Below are positions 35,196 to 43,970 of a stretch of DNA of 45,424 bases, in pieces; within the stretch, counting starts at the first letter, position 1, and each line of letters opens with the position of its first letter. A program made the translations under genes and the position numbers. The notes beneath the pieces are model-generated. The model saw nothing but the letters and a program-made list of their open reading frames with translations, was not told the origin of the DNA and made no database searches. Origin of the DNA: a virus; IMG/VR virus record IMGVR_UViG_3300043437_001049, positions 1-45,424 of that record; one strand, given 5' to 3'.

Positions 35196-36200
35196 TCAGC
35201 TCACAGTCAGCTTGACCAGCACCCCCGGGCGGTGACACATCGGCAGCGGGTTGGACTGCGTATGCAGGTCGGTACCGCGATCGAACTTGCGCGGCTCCTG
35301 CTTGGCATAGAGCGCCTGGCCCAGCGTGTTGGCTGTCTCGTTGAAGTCGGCCGGCGCGAAATAGGTGCCGAAGGTGTCCACCGTGCCGAGGGGAAAGGCG
35401 TGGGCTTCGCCAGCCGCGATGAAGCGACGCGACGTGCCATTGGCGTCCGTTGCCTGACCACGATATTCCTCGAAGGTGACGCCGCCGAAGGTGAAGCCTG
35501 CGCGCATGTCGTTGATCAGTACCGCGCCTTGCTGCCAGTATGCAAACGACTCCTTGACCTTGGGGTGATCAGTCAGCGCGTCGTAGAACTCCGGCGAGCA
35601 CAGGCAGTGGATGCCGGTCATGAACTCGCCCTTGAGGTTGTCCTCCAGGTGGCGCAAAACGTCGGCGCACTTCTTCTTGACGTTCGCGCTGGCATTGGCC
35701 AGATCGAAGCTCACCGCAGCCGGGGTGATGTCGAACTCGTCGTAGAGGTCGTAGATCACCGAGCCATCGGCGTCGAGGATCACGCCCTTCAAAGCGCCCA
35801 TGCGAAGGTGCTCCAGCGTGATGGCGTGCTTGTTGCGCATGGTCTCCAGGTGACGTGCCATGACGCCCGCGACCGACTCCATCTCGGTTTCAGAGCCGAA
35901 CGACCGAATGCCCTGGACTTCCTCGGGCAACACCACATCGTCATGCGGGATGTGCGGGATCACGAAGGAGCGCACCTTGCGCTTGCCACGGGTGCCGACG
36001 GTGCCCGGGGCACCGGGCGGCATCGTGGGCAGCAGATTGAGCACGCCGTTCTGCTCTTCGACGATCACCTGGCGGGTGCGCACCGGTTTGATCGGAAAGA
36101 GGTTCAGCGCCTCCATGCGACCGTAGCGATTGGGAATGATGTTGATGGCGGACGTCAGCGCCGCCATCGCGAAGGCCGGGGTGTTGAACGGATTGTTCAT
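35196..36200 (-). CDS. Major capsid protein (lambda gpE family)
   Basis: The 334-residue protein builds the icosahedral shell. It is clearly of the gpE family: NIIPNRYGRMEALNLFP at the start, RSFVIPHIPHDDVVLPEEVQ, the ITLEHLRMGALKGVILDADG helix, EFDITPAAVSFDL, and the end GTYFAPADFNETANTLGQ with MCHRPGVLVKL. The ATG at 36200 is chosen over the TTG at 36206 because AAAGGA lies 8 bases upstream of it. It follows the decoration gene and precedes the head-tail connector. It has the usual length for the family. Confidence 0.93.
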   Translation of the reverse strand: MNNPFNTPAFAMAALTSAINIIPNRYGRMEALNLFPIKPVRTRQVIVEEQNGVLNLLPTMPPGAPGTVGTRGKRKVRSFVIPHIPHDDVVLPEEVQGIRSFGSETEMESVAGVMARHLETMRNKHAITLEHLRMGALKGVILDADGSVIYDLYDEFDITPAAVSFDLANASANVKKKCADVLRHLEDNLKGEFMTGIHCLCSPEFYDALTDHPKVKESFAYWQQGAVLINDMRAGFTFGGVTFEEYRGQATDANGTSRRFIAAGEAHAFPLGTVDTFGTYFAPADFNETANTLGQALYAKQEPRKFDRGTDLHTQSNPLPMCHRPGVLVKLTVS

Positions 36201-36224
36201 GGACAAGTTCCTTTGGTAGATCGA

Positions 36225-36605
36225 TCAGGCGGATTGGCGGATGAGGATGCCGCGCGCTTCGAGTGCTGCAGTGGCAGCAGTCTTCTGCTCGGCGGTGATG
36301 CCGGTCGGCCAGACGACGGCATGCCTTGCGACGACGGCGTGACGCGCGAGCAGGACAGCGTCGTCGCGTTCGATCAGCGAGGCATTGCATGCGCCCAGCA
36401 AAATGCCTGCGGGGTGCTCGGTGCCATCGGCTGCGGCGGGATCGAAGCGCTTGACCTTGGCGGTCGCCACGACGCGGCCCACCACAGCGCCGAGCTCCAA
36501 GTTCTGACCTGATGCCACCGTGACCTGGTCACGCGAGTAGTTGAGGCAATCCTCTTCGTACTTGAGGAGGTCGCCGAGATTGAGGGGTTCGTTCAGAGCA
36601 GGCAT
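36225..36605 (-). CDS. Head decoration protein (gpD-like)
   Basis: This 126-residue protein, located between the protease/scaffold and major capsid genes, matches lambda gpD in position. It contains EDCLNYSRDQVTVASGQNL and a beta-rich core GAVVGRVVATAKVKRFDP and HPAGILLGACNA, as in phage head decoration proteins that stabilise the expanded capsid as trimers. The stop is 24 bases before the capsid ATG. Confidence 0.85.
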   Translation of the reverse strand: MPALNEPLNLGDLLKYEEDCLNYSRDQVTVASGQNLELGAVVGRVVATAKVKRFDPAAADGTEHPAGILLGACNASLIERDDAVLLARHAVVARHAVVWPTGITAEQKTAATAALEARGILIRQSA

Positions 36606-36608
36606 GGG

Positions 36609-36992
36609 TCAGTCCTTTCCAGTGAGTTTCTTGACGGCTTTGATGAGGGGGTTCTGATCGGCCGATGCCGCCTTGGCAGCTGCGTCCGGGTGGATCACCG
36701 AAGAGATTTCCGGGCTGTCGGCACGGGATGCCAACAGTGACCGACGCACCTGTCCTTCACTGGCGCCTTCGGCGAGGAAGGCCGCTGTGCGCTGCGGCTG
36801 GCCCGCCAGTTGGCAAAGCTCGGCGATCGCGACCGCATCAGCGCGGGCCGCCTTGGTTGCCGCGTTCACCGCGTCCTCCAACCCGACGTCGGAGTCCTTT
36901 TCAGACTCCGGTGCGGCTGGCGGCGCATCAGGTGCAACCGACGGATTCGGGTTTGCGGGATCGGTGCCGGTGTCAGGGTCTTCTGCGTTCAT
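36609..36992 (-). CDS. Nested scaffolding protein (Nu3-like)
   Basis: An in-frame ATG at 36992 inside the protease gene is preceded by AAAGGAAG with 5-base spacing, a stronger site than that of the protease itself. The resulting 127-residue protein is acidic and Pro-rich at the start and helical after (ALVNA-type helices, with LEDAVNAATKAARADAVAI). It ends in a basic tail (IKAVKKLTGKD). In lambda, Nu3 is made the same way from the 3' part of gene C and guides capsid assembly. Confidence 0.75.
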   Translation of the reverse strand: MNAEDPDTGTDPANPNPSVAPDAPPAAPESEKDSDVGLEDAVNAATKAARADAVAIAELCQLAGQPQRTAAFLAEGASEGQVRRSLLASRADSPEISSVIHPDAAAKAASADQNPLIKAVKKLTGKD

Positions 36993-37895
36993 GTGAACTT
37001 CCTTTCTGGGGGGCTTGGGTGGTGAATTTGCGGAAGCGGACAGGCTGTGGGTCGCCGCGTTCCGCACACGACGAGCCGAGAGAAACGTGGTGAAGTCGTT
37101 CACGGCAGCATCAAAGCCACCGAGGACATCTGCCAGGCCTGCCGCTACTGCGTCGGGGCCGAAATAGAGGCCGGCCTGGGTCGACCGCACAAAGCGCGGC
37201 TCCAGTCCCCGCATCGCGGCGACGTGGTCAATGAAGATCCCGTAGAGACGGTCCACCTCGCTTTGCAGACGCGCGGACGCTTCCTTGTCGAGGGGCTGGT
37301 GTGGCGAAAAGTCGTTCTTCTGGTCACCGGCGGTGATCGCCGTGTAGCGGTAGCCCGCCTGAGCATCCCGCGCAGACTGGTCGACGTGCATGGCGATGAC
37401 ACCGATCGAACCGACGCCGCCGGTCTGCGTGACGTAGACGCGAGATGCGGCACACGCGATGGCATAGGCCGCCGAGTACGCGGAGTCGGAGGCGATTGCC
37501 CAGACAGGTTTGACGGCATCGGCTGCGCGGACTCGCTGAGCAAGTTCGAACACGCCGCCTGCCTCACCGCCTGGTGAATCGATGTCGAGCAAGATGCCGG
37601 ACACGGCAGGATCGGCAGCGGCCGCATCAAGCATGGCACCCAGCTCGGAGTACGACGCCAGTCCAGATGCCGCGTCCAGGCCGAGCGAGCGACGTACCAG
37701 TGTTCCGTAGACCGGGACCACGGCGATACCGGTGGGCGCGACCGACTGATTGCGGGTGACCGGGGTCGGTAGTGCCGACTGGGGCTCAGGCCAGTGAATG
37801 CGCTCGCCCAGCACGGACAGGATGATGTCCAGCTTCGAGCGCGCAACGAGGAGCGGCGTCCCGTACAACCGGGACGCCAAGTGATGTAGCTGCAT
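36609..37895 (-). CDS. Prohead protease, S49 family (gpC-like) with C-terminal scaffold
   Basis: The 428-residue protein is a lambda gpC-type prohead peptidase. The start is ATG 37895 with AAGGGAA upstream, one base after the portal stop; the longer open frame from 37949 overlaps the portal. The S49 core contains GILLDIDSPGGE (residues 100-111), the nucleophile Ser141 in AYSAAYAIA, TGGVGSIGV and the general-base Lys193 in AGDQKNDF. From about residue 302 the chain becomes acidic and Pro-rich, then helical, which is the scaffold part. That part has its own start at 36992. The organisation is like lambda C/Nu3. Confidence 0.9.
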   Translation of the reverse strand: MQLHHLASRLYGTPLLVARSKLDIILSVLGERIHWPEPQSALPTPVTRNQSVAPTGIAVVPVYGTLVRRSLGLDAASGLASYSELGAMLDAAAADPAVSGILLDIDSPGGEAGGVFELAQRVRAADAVKPVWAIASDSAYSAAYAIACAASRVYVTQTGGVGSIGVIAMHVDQSARDAQAGYRYTAITAGDQKNDFSPHQPLDKEASARLQSEVDRLYGIFIDHVAAMRGLEPRFVRSTQAGLYFGPDAVAAGLADVLGGFDAAVNDFTTFLSARRVRNAATHSLSASANSPPKPPRKEVHMNAEDPDTGTDPANPNPSVAPDAPPAAPESEKDSDVGLEDAVNAATKAARADAVAIAELCQLAGQPQRTAAFLAEGASEGQVRRSLLASRADSPEISSVIHPDAAAKAASADQNPLIKAVKKLTGKD

Positions 37896-37896
37896 C

Positions 37897-39381
37897 TCAA
37901 TTCCCTTGGGGAGGCGGTTCGGTAGGAACCACCGGAGTCGGCAGTTCATGGCGCGGGTCAGAGTCGAAGACGAGCCCGAGCCCGTCAGCCCTCGCGTTGT
38001 CCGCCGCGATTTCCCGGTCGACGTCCTCGGCGTCGTATCCGTTGGCCGAGATCGCCTCTGACCGACTCATCAAACCGGAGCGAATCGCGGCCTTCATCGC
38101 ATCGGCTTCCTTCAGCGGATCGACCCACTGCCAGCCCTGGGGAATCCACTTGACGGCTTGATAGGCGCGGCGCTTGGCCACCCCACCACGTGCGAAGCCG
38201 GGCAATTCCAGCGCGCCTTCGAGAACGGCTTGGGCCATCCACGCTTGCCAGATGGGACGGCACAGTTGGTGGACGATCACGCCATGCTGCAAAGACTCCA
38301 CTCGACGGCGAAACTCAAGCAGTCCGGCCCGGATCGACGAGTAGTTGACCTGGGTGAGATCCCCTGTCAGTTGCTCGTAGGTCACGCCCATGGCAGCCGC
38401 CACGGCGCGGAATTGCATGCGCAGGAACTCGGAGTAGGAACCACCAACGTCAGCGGGCTGAGAGAACTTGATGTCCTCCCCGGGCTCCAGGATCTGCATG
38501 GTGCCGGGCTCAAGGCCCGCGAGCGCCACACCGTTGCTGTCGGCAAGGCCTTCACCCAGGAGGCTGTCTTCGGGCGCGAGCCGCGTCACGAAGCCAGCGA
38601 ACATCGCGGCGGTCTTCTTGCGAACCAGTTCGGCATCGTCGTACTGGTCGAGTTCGTTGAGCTTGACCAGCGCCCGTGCGAGCCACGGCTCGCCCCGGAT
38701 CTGCCCAGGGCGCATCGGACGAAACAGATGCATCACTTCGGATGCATCCACGCGGACCGTAGTCAGTCCACCATCGCTTGACATCGGCGCCAGCATTCCG
38801 TCTTCCGGATGCGAGCGATAGAGGTGGTAGGCCACCCGTCGACCCAAGCGGTCGAACTCGATCCCGGCACGAATGACGTTGCCGTTGTCGGCCGTGGTGT
38901 TCAGCGTGACAGGAAGGTGCTCGGCCTCCAGCACCTGAATCTGCAGCGCCACCGGCAAACCGTCTTCAGGTCGGCGGTAGCGCAGCCGCACGATGGCCTC
39001 ACCTCCTTCGAGCATCGCGCGACAGGCCAGCGCCTGCAGACCGTAGAAGTCCGTCAGCCCGGCCGCGTCGGCCTCAACCGCCCATTCGCGCCACAGGCTT
39101 TGGATCGCTTCACGCTGTTCTCCGGTCTGCACCATCGACTGCGGCTTGATACCCGTTCCGATGGCGTTCGCCACATAGGATTCCAGAGCCGCATTGGCCC
39201 AGGCATTGCGGCGCACCAGATCACGACTCTTGGTCCGCAGTTCGCTCTGCGTGTGAAGCAGCGCGGCTACAGCGCCGGGGTTTCCCACCATCCAGGCCAG
39301 CGATCGTCGGCCACCGCCAACGCCGTCGTAGGTGGGACTTGCGCCGAACAACTTGCGGCGAATGTTTTGGAACAGCCGCAT
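37897..39381 (-). CDS. Portal protein (lambda gpB family)
   Basis: The 494-residue portal subunit forms the dodecameric DNA gate at one vertex. Typical gpB segments are RDLVRRNAWANAALESYVAN (residues about 53-72), GLTDFYGLQALACRAMLEGGEA, EVMHLFRPMRPGQIRGEPWL and VTYEQLTGDLTQVNYSSIRA. Its start overlaps the gpW stop (TGATG). The order gpW, portal, protease is that of lambda. Length is close to that of lambda gpB (533). Confidence 0.92.
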   Translation of the reverse strand: MRLFQNIRRKLFGASPTYDGVGGGRRSLAWMVGNPGAVAALLHTQSELRTKSRDLVRRNAWANAALESYVANAIGTGIKPQSMVQTGEQREAIQSLWREWAVEADAAGLTDFYGLQALACRAMLEGGEAIVRLRYRRPEDGLPVALQIQVLEAEHLPVTLNTTADNGNVIRAGIEFDRLGRRVAYHLYRSHPEDGMLAPMSSDGGLTTVRVDASEVMHLFRPMRPGQIRGEPWLARALVKLNELDQYDDAELVRKKTAAMFAGFVTRLAPEDSLLGEGLADSNGVALAGLEPGTMQILEPGEDIKFSQPADVGGSYSEFLRMQFRAVAAAMGVTYEQLTGDLTQVNYSSIRAGLLEFRRRVESLQHGVIVHQLCRPIWQAWMAQAVLEGALELPGFARGGVAKRRAYQAVKWIPQGWQWVDPLKEADAMKAAIRSGLMSRSEAISANGYDAEDVDREIAADNARADGLGLVFDSDPRHELPTPVVPTEPPPQGN

Positions 39382-39602
39382 CAGAATCCTTTGCCCGTGG
39401 TGACCCGCACCTGCCGTGCGGGCGGCGACACAAGCCCGGTGGCAGCAGCCTGCTCGGCAAGGCCACGCTCGACAGCGCGCATCGCTTCTTTCAGTTCTTG
39501 TACCGATCGGTACTCGACCGTCTTGTCGCCGAAGCTCACGCGTTTCTCGCCTTTAGCGAGTGCAGCTTCGAGGGCCGTCAGTTGCTCAATCGTGTAAGCC
39601 AT
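39381..39602 (-). CDS. Head-tail joining protein (gpW-like)
   Basis: The 73-residue protein shows the gpW pattern: an N-terminal helix (YTIEQLTALEAALAKGEKR), a beta hairpin (VSFGDKTVEYRSV) and a second helix (ELKEAMRAVERGLAEQ). gpW binds the portal vertex after packaging. Its stop overlaps the portal ATG (TGATG). In lambda gpW likewise lies immediately before the portal gene. Confidence 0.88.
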   Translation of the reverse strand: MAYTIEQLTALEAALAKGEKRVSFGDKTVEYRSVQELKEAMRAVERGLAEQAAATGLVSPPARQVRVTTGKGF

Positions 39603-39604
39603 GC

Positions 39605-40201
39605 TCAGGAAACCTTGTGTGCGATGAGGTGGCTACTGGCCTTCACCACCGCATTCGAGGCAGCAACCTCAGAGGCGAAGCGGATCTGCAGACTGCCCGC
39701 CGCCGCCGCCGTGACCACCAGCAGGTCGGCGCAGGCCAGGCTGTTGGTGTTGGCGACGTCGATGCCGTTGGTGGCAGCACCGCTGTCCGCCGTGCGTTGG
39801 TTAGCTACCGTGTTGGCCGTCAACGATGTCGGCGTGGCCCATTGAGCGACAACAGTGGCGCCGACAGGGACCGTTTGCGTGAACCGGATGCCCGTCCCTG
39901 TCGCGGCGCACTGAAACATCACCCTGGCATTGATGGCGTAGGTGGCGTTTGCATCCAGGGCGATCGCCAACCCGGTGGCATTGGCCAAGGTCGTCGTGTT
40001 GTTGGTGACGTCAGCGGTCAGGCGTGCCACCGTCAGCCGAGCATCAGCACCAACCAGGAGCGCCAGGTCAACCCAGCCAGTGCCGTCGCACCAATAGGGC
40101 TTGTTGTCGGCAGCGAGGCGCACGATGACACCAGCCAGACCACTCGATGGCGCTGGCAAGGCCGATACGACCGGCACGACCCGGTAGGCCAGATCCTTCA
40201 C
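39605..40201 (-). CDS. Phage structural protein, fibre/decoration-like
   Basis: This 198-residue protein starts with GTG 40201, 3 bases after the preceding stop. Residues 15-50 resemble a short chitin-binding-like or fibre-attachment unit (IVRLAADNKPYWCDGTGWVDL). The remainder is a Thr/Ala-rich beta domain (TLANATGLAIALDANATYAI; GSLQIRFASEVAASNAV). That composition fits a surface jelly-roll. It lies between terL and gpW, which are neighbours in lambda. A head fibre or other decoration protein is a reasonable inference; no homologue is recognised with certainty. Confidence 0.6.
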   Translation of the reverse strand: MKDLAYRVVPVVSALPAPSSGLAGVIVRLAADNKPYWCDGTGWVDLALLVGADARLTVARLTADVTNNTTTLANATGLAIALDANATYAINARVMFQCAATGTGIRFTQTVPVGATVVAQWATPTSLTANTVANQRTADSGAATNGIDVANTNSLACADLLVVTAAAAGSLQIRFASEVAASNAVVKASSHLIAHKVS

Positions 40202-40204
40202 CGA

Positions 40205-40996
40205 TTACCCCATCACCACGACGCGATAGGCGTTCGCTGCAGGTGCCGCCGCGAAGTTGAGCCGGGCGCTGTTGGTGCTGGGCAGCGACACGTCGCAGTT
40301 GACCTGCTCGTAGTTGCCCGATGCCTGATAGACCTGGACGACGACATCGCGCGTGGCGAAGTTGTGATTGACGTCGAACTGCGTGCTGGTGCCGTCGCCA
40401 ATGGTTGCTTGCGCGCGGCGGGTCTTGTTCGCCCACGCATTGAGCTTCAGGGGCGTGACAAACCGGGCGTCGTCTGTTCCGGTGTCAGTTTCCGCCTGCG
40501 TGGCGATCTCCGCGATGCCGGAGCTGGTCTCCGATGCGGCGCCGACGGACGATCCGAACTGAATCCAGGTGACCGTGCCCGTATCCAGCACGAAGTTGAC
40601 GACAGACTGCCGCCAGCTCGTTCCGGCAGACGTGCCCTCCTCGACAGTGGTGACGGCCTGTTCCAGCTCTGCCGCAGCATTGGTATCAAGCGAGCGGGTC
40701 ATGGAGACCGCCGCGCCGTTCCAGATGTAGATGCCGTTCTCCGAGCCGACCGTCTGCGCTTTGACCAGGGCGCGATCGCCCACGGTCATGGTTACGCCGT
40801 CGATCGAAGCACCTGGCGATGAAAGGTTGAGGTTGGTCTGGGACGCGACTCGGCAGGAGTCTTTCCATGCCAACCCCTCCACGGCCGAGTTGAGGTCGGC
40901 CAGGCGGGCCGGTTCGTCGGCGGTGACCGGCGACGGCAGGTTGCGTATGCGGGCGACGCCGCCAAAGTCGAGGTCGGAGAGTTGCTTGCGGGACAT
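40205..40996 (-). CDS. Phage head- or tail-fibre-like protein
   Basis: This 263-residue protein starts at ATG 40996 with GAAAGGAA upstream. The N-terminus has a fibre-like ARIRNLPSPVTADEPARLADLN unit. A TMTVGDRALVKAQ/ENGIYIWNGAAVSMTRS domain, typical of phage fibre attachment, lies at about 65-100. A stretch IAEIATQAETDTGTDDARFVTP follows (tail-fibre repeat type). The C-terminal domain begins FDVNHNFATRDVVVQVY. Its C-terminal domain resembles that of the 120-residue neighbour. The unusual place between terL and gpW suggests a fibre on the head. Confidence 0.65.
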   Translation of the reverse strand: MSRKQLSDLDFGGVARIRNLPSPVTADEPARLADLNSAVEGLAWKDSCRVASQTNLNLSSPGASIDGVTMTVGDRALVKAQTVGSENGIYIWNGAAVSMTRSLDTNAAAELEQAVTTVEEGTSAGTSWRQSVVNFVLDTGTVTWIQFGSSVGAASETSSGIAEIATQAETDTGTDDARFVTPLKLNAWANKTRRAQATIGDGTSTQFDVNHNFATRDVVVQVYQASGNYEQVNCDVSLPSTNSARLNFAAAPAANAYRVVVMG

Positions 40997-41008
40997 TCAG
41001 TGTTCCTT

Positions 41009-41371
41009 TCAAATCAGTCGTGCCAACCCGGCAATCGGGATGGCGAATCGGATAACGAGCTGGTTCACACTCGTGTGCATCACATCGGCCTCGATCTCGT
41101 TGCCGCCGCTGTCGACAATCGACACGGCGGGTCTCAGCCCGAGGTTGTGGTTGATGACCCAGGCGGCAGATGTAGACGTCTGGGTGTGCAGATACGCCAC
41201 GCCGCTACTGCTACCTGTTGGTTCGCGAGCGGCCAACTCGTTGATGGCCGCTACGAGATCGCCCTTGGCCGAGGTGCTGAGACGATCCATCGGCCCGGTG
41301 CGCGCGTCGATCTGCTCGAATAGCTCGGCGACACGCGCCACGAAGCTGTTGATTTGTGATTGCAGGCTCAT
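41009..41371 (-). CDS. Small fibre-domain phage protein after terL
   Basis: This 120-residue protein has an N-terminal helix (QINSFVARVAELFEQIDAR) and a C-terminal beta domain (SAAWVINHNLGLRPAVSIVD, then NQLVIRFAIPIAGLARLI). That domain resembles the last 55 residues of the 263-residue neighbour (DVNHNF...DVVVQVY). Such a domain is common at the ends of phage fibres. It starts 12 bases after terL. Together with the next two genes it forms an inserted three-gene set between terL and gpW. Confidence 0.6.
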   Translation of the reverse strand: MSLQSQINSFVARVAELFEQIDARTGPMDRLSTSAKGDLVAAINELAAREPTGSSSGVAYLHTQTSTSAAWVINHNLGLRPAVSIVDSGGNEIEADVMHTSVNQLVIRFAIPIAGLARLI

Positions 41372-41383
41372 GGCGCACGGGCT

Positions 41384-43351
41384 CTAGCCCAACCAGCGAC
41401 TGCGAATGACACGACGTGTCGGCCGGCTCGGTTTGGGTACTCCAGAAACACCGAGGCCACCTTCATCGGTGGCCTCTTTGGGTTGCTCGGTCGTGGGTGC
41501 ATCCGGCGGACGCAAGCCCAGCTGACGCTCCAGCTCTCGCCAGTGGCGATCTTCAAATCGCTCCAGGCCTGCAGACGACGCGGCCGCCCGGGCGTACACG
41601 TAGCAGTCGAGCGCTTCATTGCGTTCGCGCATCTTTTGCCACTCGCGGATCGGAAATCCGTTGCGGTCGCGGCGGGTGATCAGTTGCTCGGCACAGAGCT
41701 GCTGGATGAACTCGGCATCCATCTTGGGCAGGTGCACGAACCCGGGTGGATAGACCGTGGTTACCCCGTCTTCGTTCACGTCCGCACTCTTGCGCAGGTT
41801 GTTGTAGAACTCGAGTTTGGCGATGCCCACGGCCACGGTGAAGACCTTGATGCCGCGCCGCAGCTTCCTTCCACCCAGCGTGACGTCCACGGCCGTCGGC
41901 GTACCGATGAGAGCCGCGCCGCGCGAGACTCCCTTGACTGGCATGACGCGCGGATCTCGGCATGCGCGCACAAACGCGTAGGCCTCCTGCGTTGCAAAGC
42001 CGGTGTCGAGCGCGAAGCGGGCCAGCGGCATTTCGACCCCTGAGGCGTGGGTCCAGGTCTCAGCAATCACTCCCCCGAGTTGCTTCCAGACGGAGTCGCG
42101 CACCGTATCGCCCATCAACACGCGGTGCTCCACCAGCCAGGATTCCTTGCCGCGACCGAAGGCCCAAACGGACACCTCGATTCGGTCCTTCTGTACGTCA
42201 GCACCACCGACCAGAAGCATGCCGCCATCAGGCACGGTGCCCAATGGGTAGTCCTCACGGCGCTCGATCAACCTCTGCCAATCCGGGGCTTCACCCTCCT
42301 CGACCCAGGTTTCACCGAGTTCGGTGTTTTTGAATGTCTTGATGGCAGAGGCTGATCCGGACTCCTTGCTCACGGCTCCTTCCCATGCGGCAGCGACGTC
42401 TTGCCAACCCCGCCAGCCCACCGGGCTATACAGCGACGACAGGTGGAATCCAGCCGTCTTTGCGCGGTTTTCGGGCGTCATGGCCCGCCATTCGCCATGC
42501 TCCAGCATCCATGTCTTGTGATGCTCCTCGATGGGCGAGTCGCAGGATTCGCAGATGTAGGCAGCCGTCTGTGGCTCGCCTTTCGCCCAGCGCAGTTGCT
42601 CAAAGCGCAACCACTGGCGGTGCGAGCAGTGCGGGCACGGAACGAAGTAGCGGCGTTGGTCGCTGGCTTCGTACTCACGCTCAATCGAACTCGCCCCCGA
42701 GATCGTTGGTGTCGAGACGATGAAGATCTTGCGACGCGCAAAGGTACGGGTACGTGCTTCGGCCAGCGAGATCGCGTCACCCTCACCCTCGACGTCCAGC
42801 GGGTAGCCATCCACCTCGTCGAGGAACAGATACCGCACCGGCATTGACCGCAGACCAACCGCACTGTTGGCTCCGGTCATCACCAGCACACCGCCCCGGA
42901 ACTCCTTAGCCAGGATGGTGTTGCCCGAGTCACGCGAGCGCGCCGGGGCGATCAGTTCTGCCAGTGCGGCCGACTCCTCGATCAGCGGGTCGATCCGCTG
43001 CTTGGAGTTGCGCTTGGCCATTTCCACCGTCGGCCACACGGCCATCATCGGCCCCGGCGCGTGGTGGATCACGTAGCCGATCCAGTTCGAGCCCATTTCG
43101 GTGGCGCCGAGTTGCGCCGCCTTCATGAACACCACGCGCTCGATCGGCGAGGTCGGCGACAGGCAGTCCATGATGGCTTTCAGGTACGGCGTGCGGCTGG
43201 TGCGCCAGCGCCCCGGCTCGGCCGAGGCCTTGCTGGAAAGCATGCGATGGCGATCCGACCACTCGGACACGGAAAGCAGCGGATCGGGTGTCAGCCCCTC
43301 ACGCCATGCGCGCTCAATCTCGGCCGCGCCTTCGTAGTCAAGATCCTGCAT
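41384..43351 (-). CDS. Terminase large subunit (gpA family)
   Basis: The 655-residue protein is the ATP-driven DNA packaging motor and nuclease. The ATPase core has the Walker A-like KAAQLGATE (residues 77-85) and Walker B LFLDEVD (175-181). A CPHC...CESC pair near 235-270 is characteristic of the lambda gpA branch. The C-terminal nuclease domain includes LLVGGADVQKDRIEVSVW and RFALDTGFATQEAY, with acidic positions expected at the metal site. The ATG overlaps the terS stop by 1 base (TGATG). The gpA type suggests cos-type packaging; no cos site was identified. Confidence 0.93.
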   Translation of the reverse strand: MQDLDYEGAAEIERAWREGLTPDPLLSVSEWSDRHRMLSSKASAEPGRWRTSRTPYLKAIMDCLSPTSPIERVVFMKAAQLGATEMGSNWIGYVIHHAPGPMMAVWPTVEMAKRNSKQRIDPLIEESAALAELIAPARSRDSGNTILAKEFRGGVLVMTGANSAVGLRSMPVRYLFLDEVDGYPLDVEGEGDAISLAEARTRTFARRKIFIVSTPTISGASSIEREYEASDQRRYFVPCPHCSHRQWLRFEQLRWAKGEPQTAAYICESCDSPIEEHHKTWMLEHGEWRAMTPENRAKTAGFHLSSLYSPVGWRGWQDVAAAWEGAVSKESGSASAIKTFKNTELGETWVEEGEAPDWQRLIERREDYPLGTVPDGGMLLVGGADVQKDRIEVSVWAFGRGKESWLVEHRVLMGDTVRDSVWKQLGGVIAETWTHASGVEMPLARFALDTGFATQEAYAFVRACRDPRVMPVKGVSRGAALIGTPTAVDVTLGGRKLRRGIKVFTVAVGIAKLEFYNNLRKSADVNEDGVTTVYPPGFVHLPKMDAEFIQQLCAEQLITRRDRNGFPIREWQKMRERNEALDCYVYARAAASSAGLERFEDRHWRELERQLGLRPPDAPTTEQPKEATDEGGLGVSGVPKPSRPTRRVIRSRWLG

Positions 43352-43908
43352 CAGTCCACCCGGGGGCGCAGTTCGCCCAACTCCTGCAGGTGCTCACGTA
43401 CCGCTGCCTCAAGGGCGACGTGCATCGTGTGCGCATCGATATTCAGCTTGGCCGCCATCTGTGCTGAGATCCGCGCGGGCCAGTTAAGCCATGCATCACG
43501 TTCGGAGCGCGCCAACTTGAAGACGTGGGCGATGGCCTGCGGCCGGTCTACCAACTCGCCCTTCAATCGGGCCAGCCGAACCTTGTTGGTCTGTGCCTTG
43601 ACGACCTCGTTGACGGTGCGCGCCTGAAGCAAGGACGTACCACCCGATGGCAGCGCGGCCGGCCCATCGCTGGTCGGCGCACTGGCTTCCGGCGTAGCGA
43701 CCTTGACCGCCTTCGCTCGCGTTCCGGCCTTCGTCGTGTCGGAGTTGCGCGCCCATTCCCGATCGACACGCTCCGGCTCGATCGTGCCGTCGGCCTCTGG
43801 GGTGATCCGCCCAGAACGAATCGCCTTGTGCACAGCGGTATCGGTGACCCCACGGTGGCGGGCGTAAGCGCGAATCGAGATGCCCATTTTGTAAGCCGCC
43901 AGCCCCAT
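43351..43908 (-). CDS. Terminase small subunit
   Basis: The 185-residue protein starts at ATG 43908 (an in-frame TTG at 43911 and an ATG at 43887 are alternatives). It has an N-terminal HTH (ISIRAYARHRGVTDTAVHKAI, then SGRITPEADGTI) and a helical C-terminal part (KLARSERDAWLNWPARISAQM) probably used for terL binding. This is the Nu1-type small terminase that recognises the packaging site. It begins the late operon; its start is within reach of the repeated leader element (43929-43986) read on the other strand. Confidence 0.82.
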   Translation of the reverse strand: MGLAAYKMGISIRAYARHRGVTDTAVHKAIRSGRITPEADGTIEPERVDREWARNSDTTKAGTRAKAVKVATPEASAPTSDGPAALPSGGTSLLQARTVNEVVKAQTNKVRLARLKGELVDRPQAIAHVFKLARSERDAWLNWPARISAQMAAKLNIDAHTMHVALEAAVREHLQELGELRPRVD

Positions 43909-43970
43909 CAATCATTTGTTCGCCATTCCCAAGGATTCAGCTTGGCTTCCATCTGGAACAGCGCGTTCAT
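43908..43970 (-). other. Possible 20-codon leader ORF overlapping terS start
   Basis: On the minus strand the conserved element of the repeat reads as ATG AAC GCG CTG TTC. It opens a 20-codon frame whose TGA overlaps the terS ATG (TGATG). A comparable frame (MNALF, then GSEAK) exists in the second copy (44262 down to 44203) but not in the third, where the ATG is changed. No clear Shine-Dalgarno precedes the first. It may be a coupled leader peptide or a coincidence of the repeat. Confidence 0.25.
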
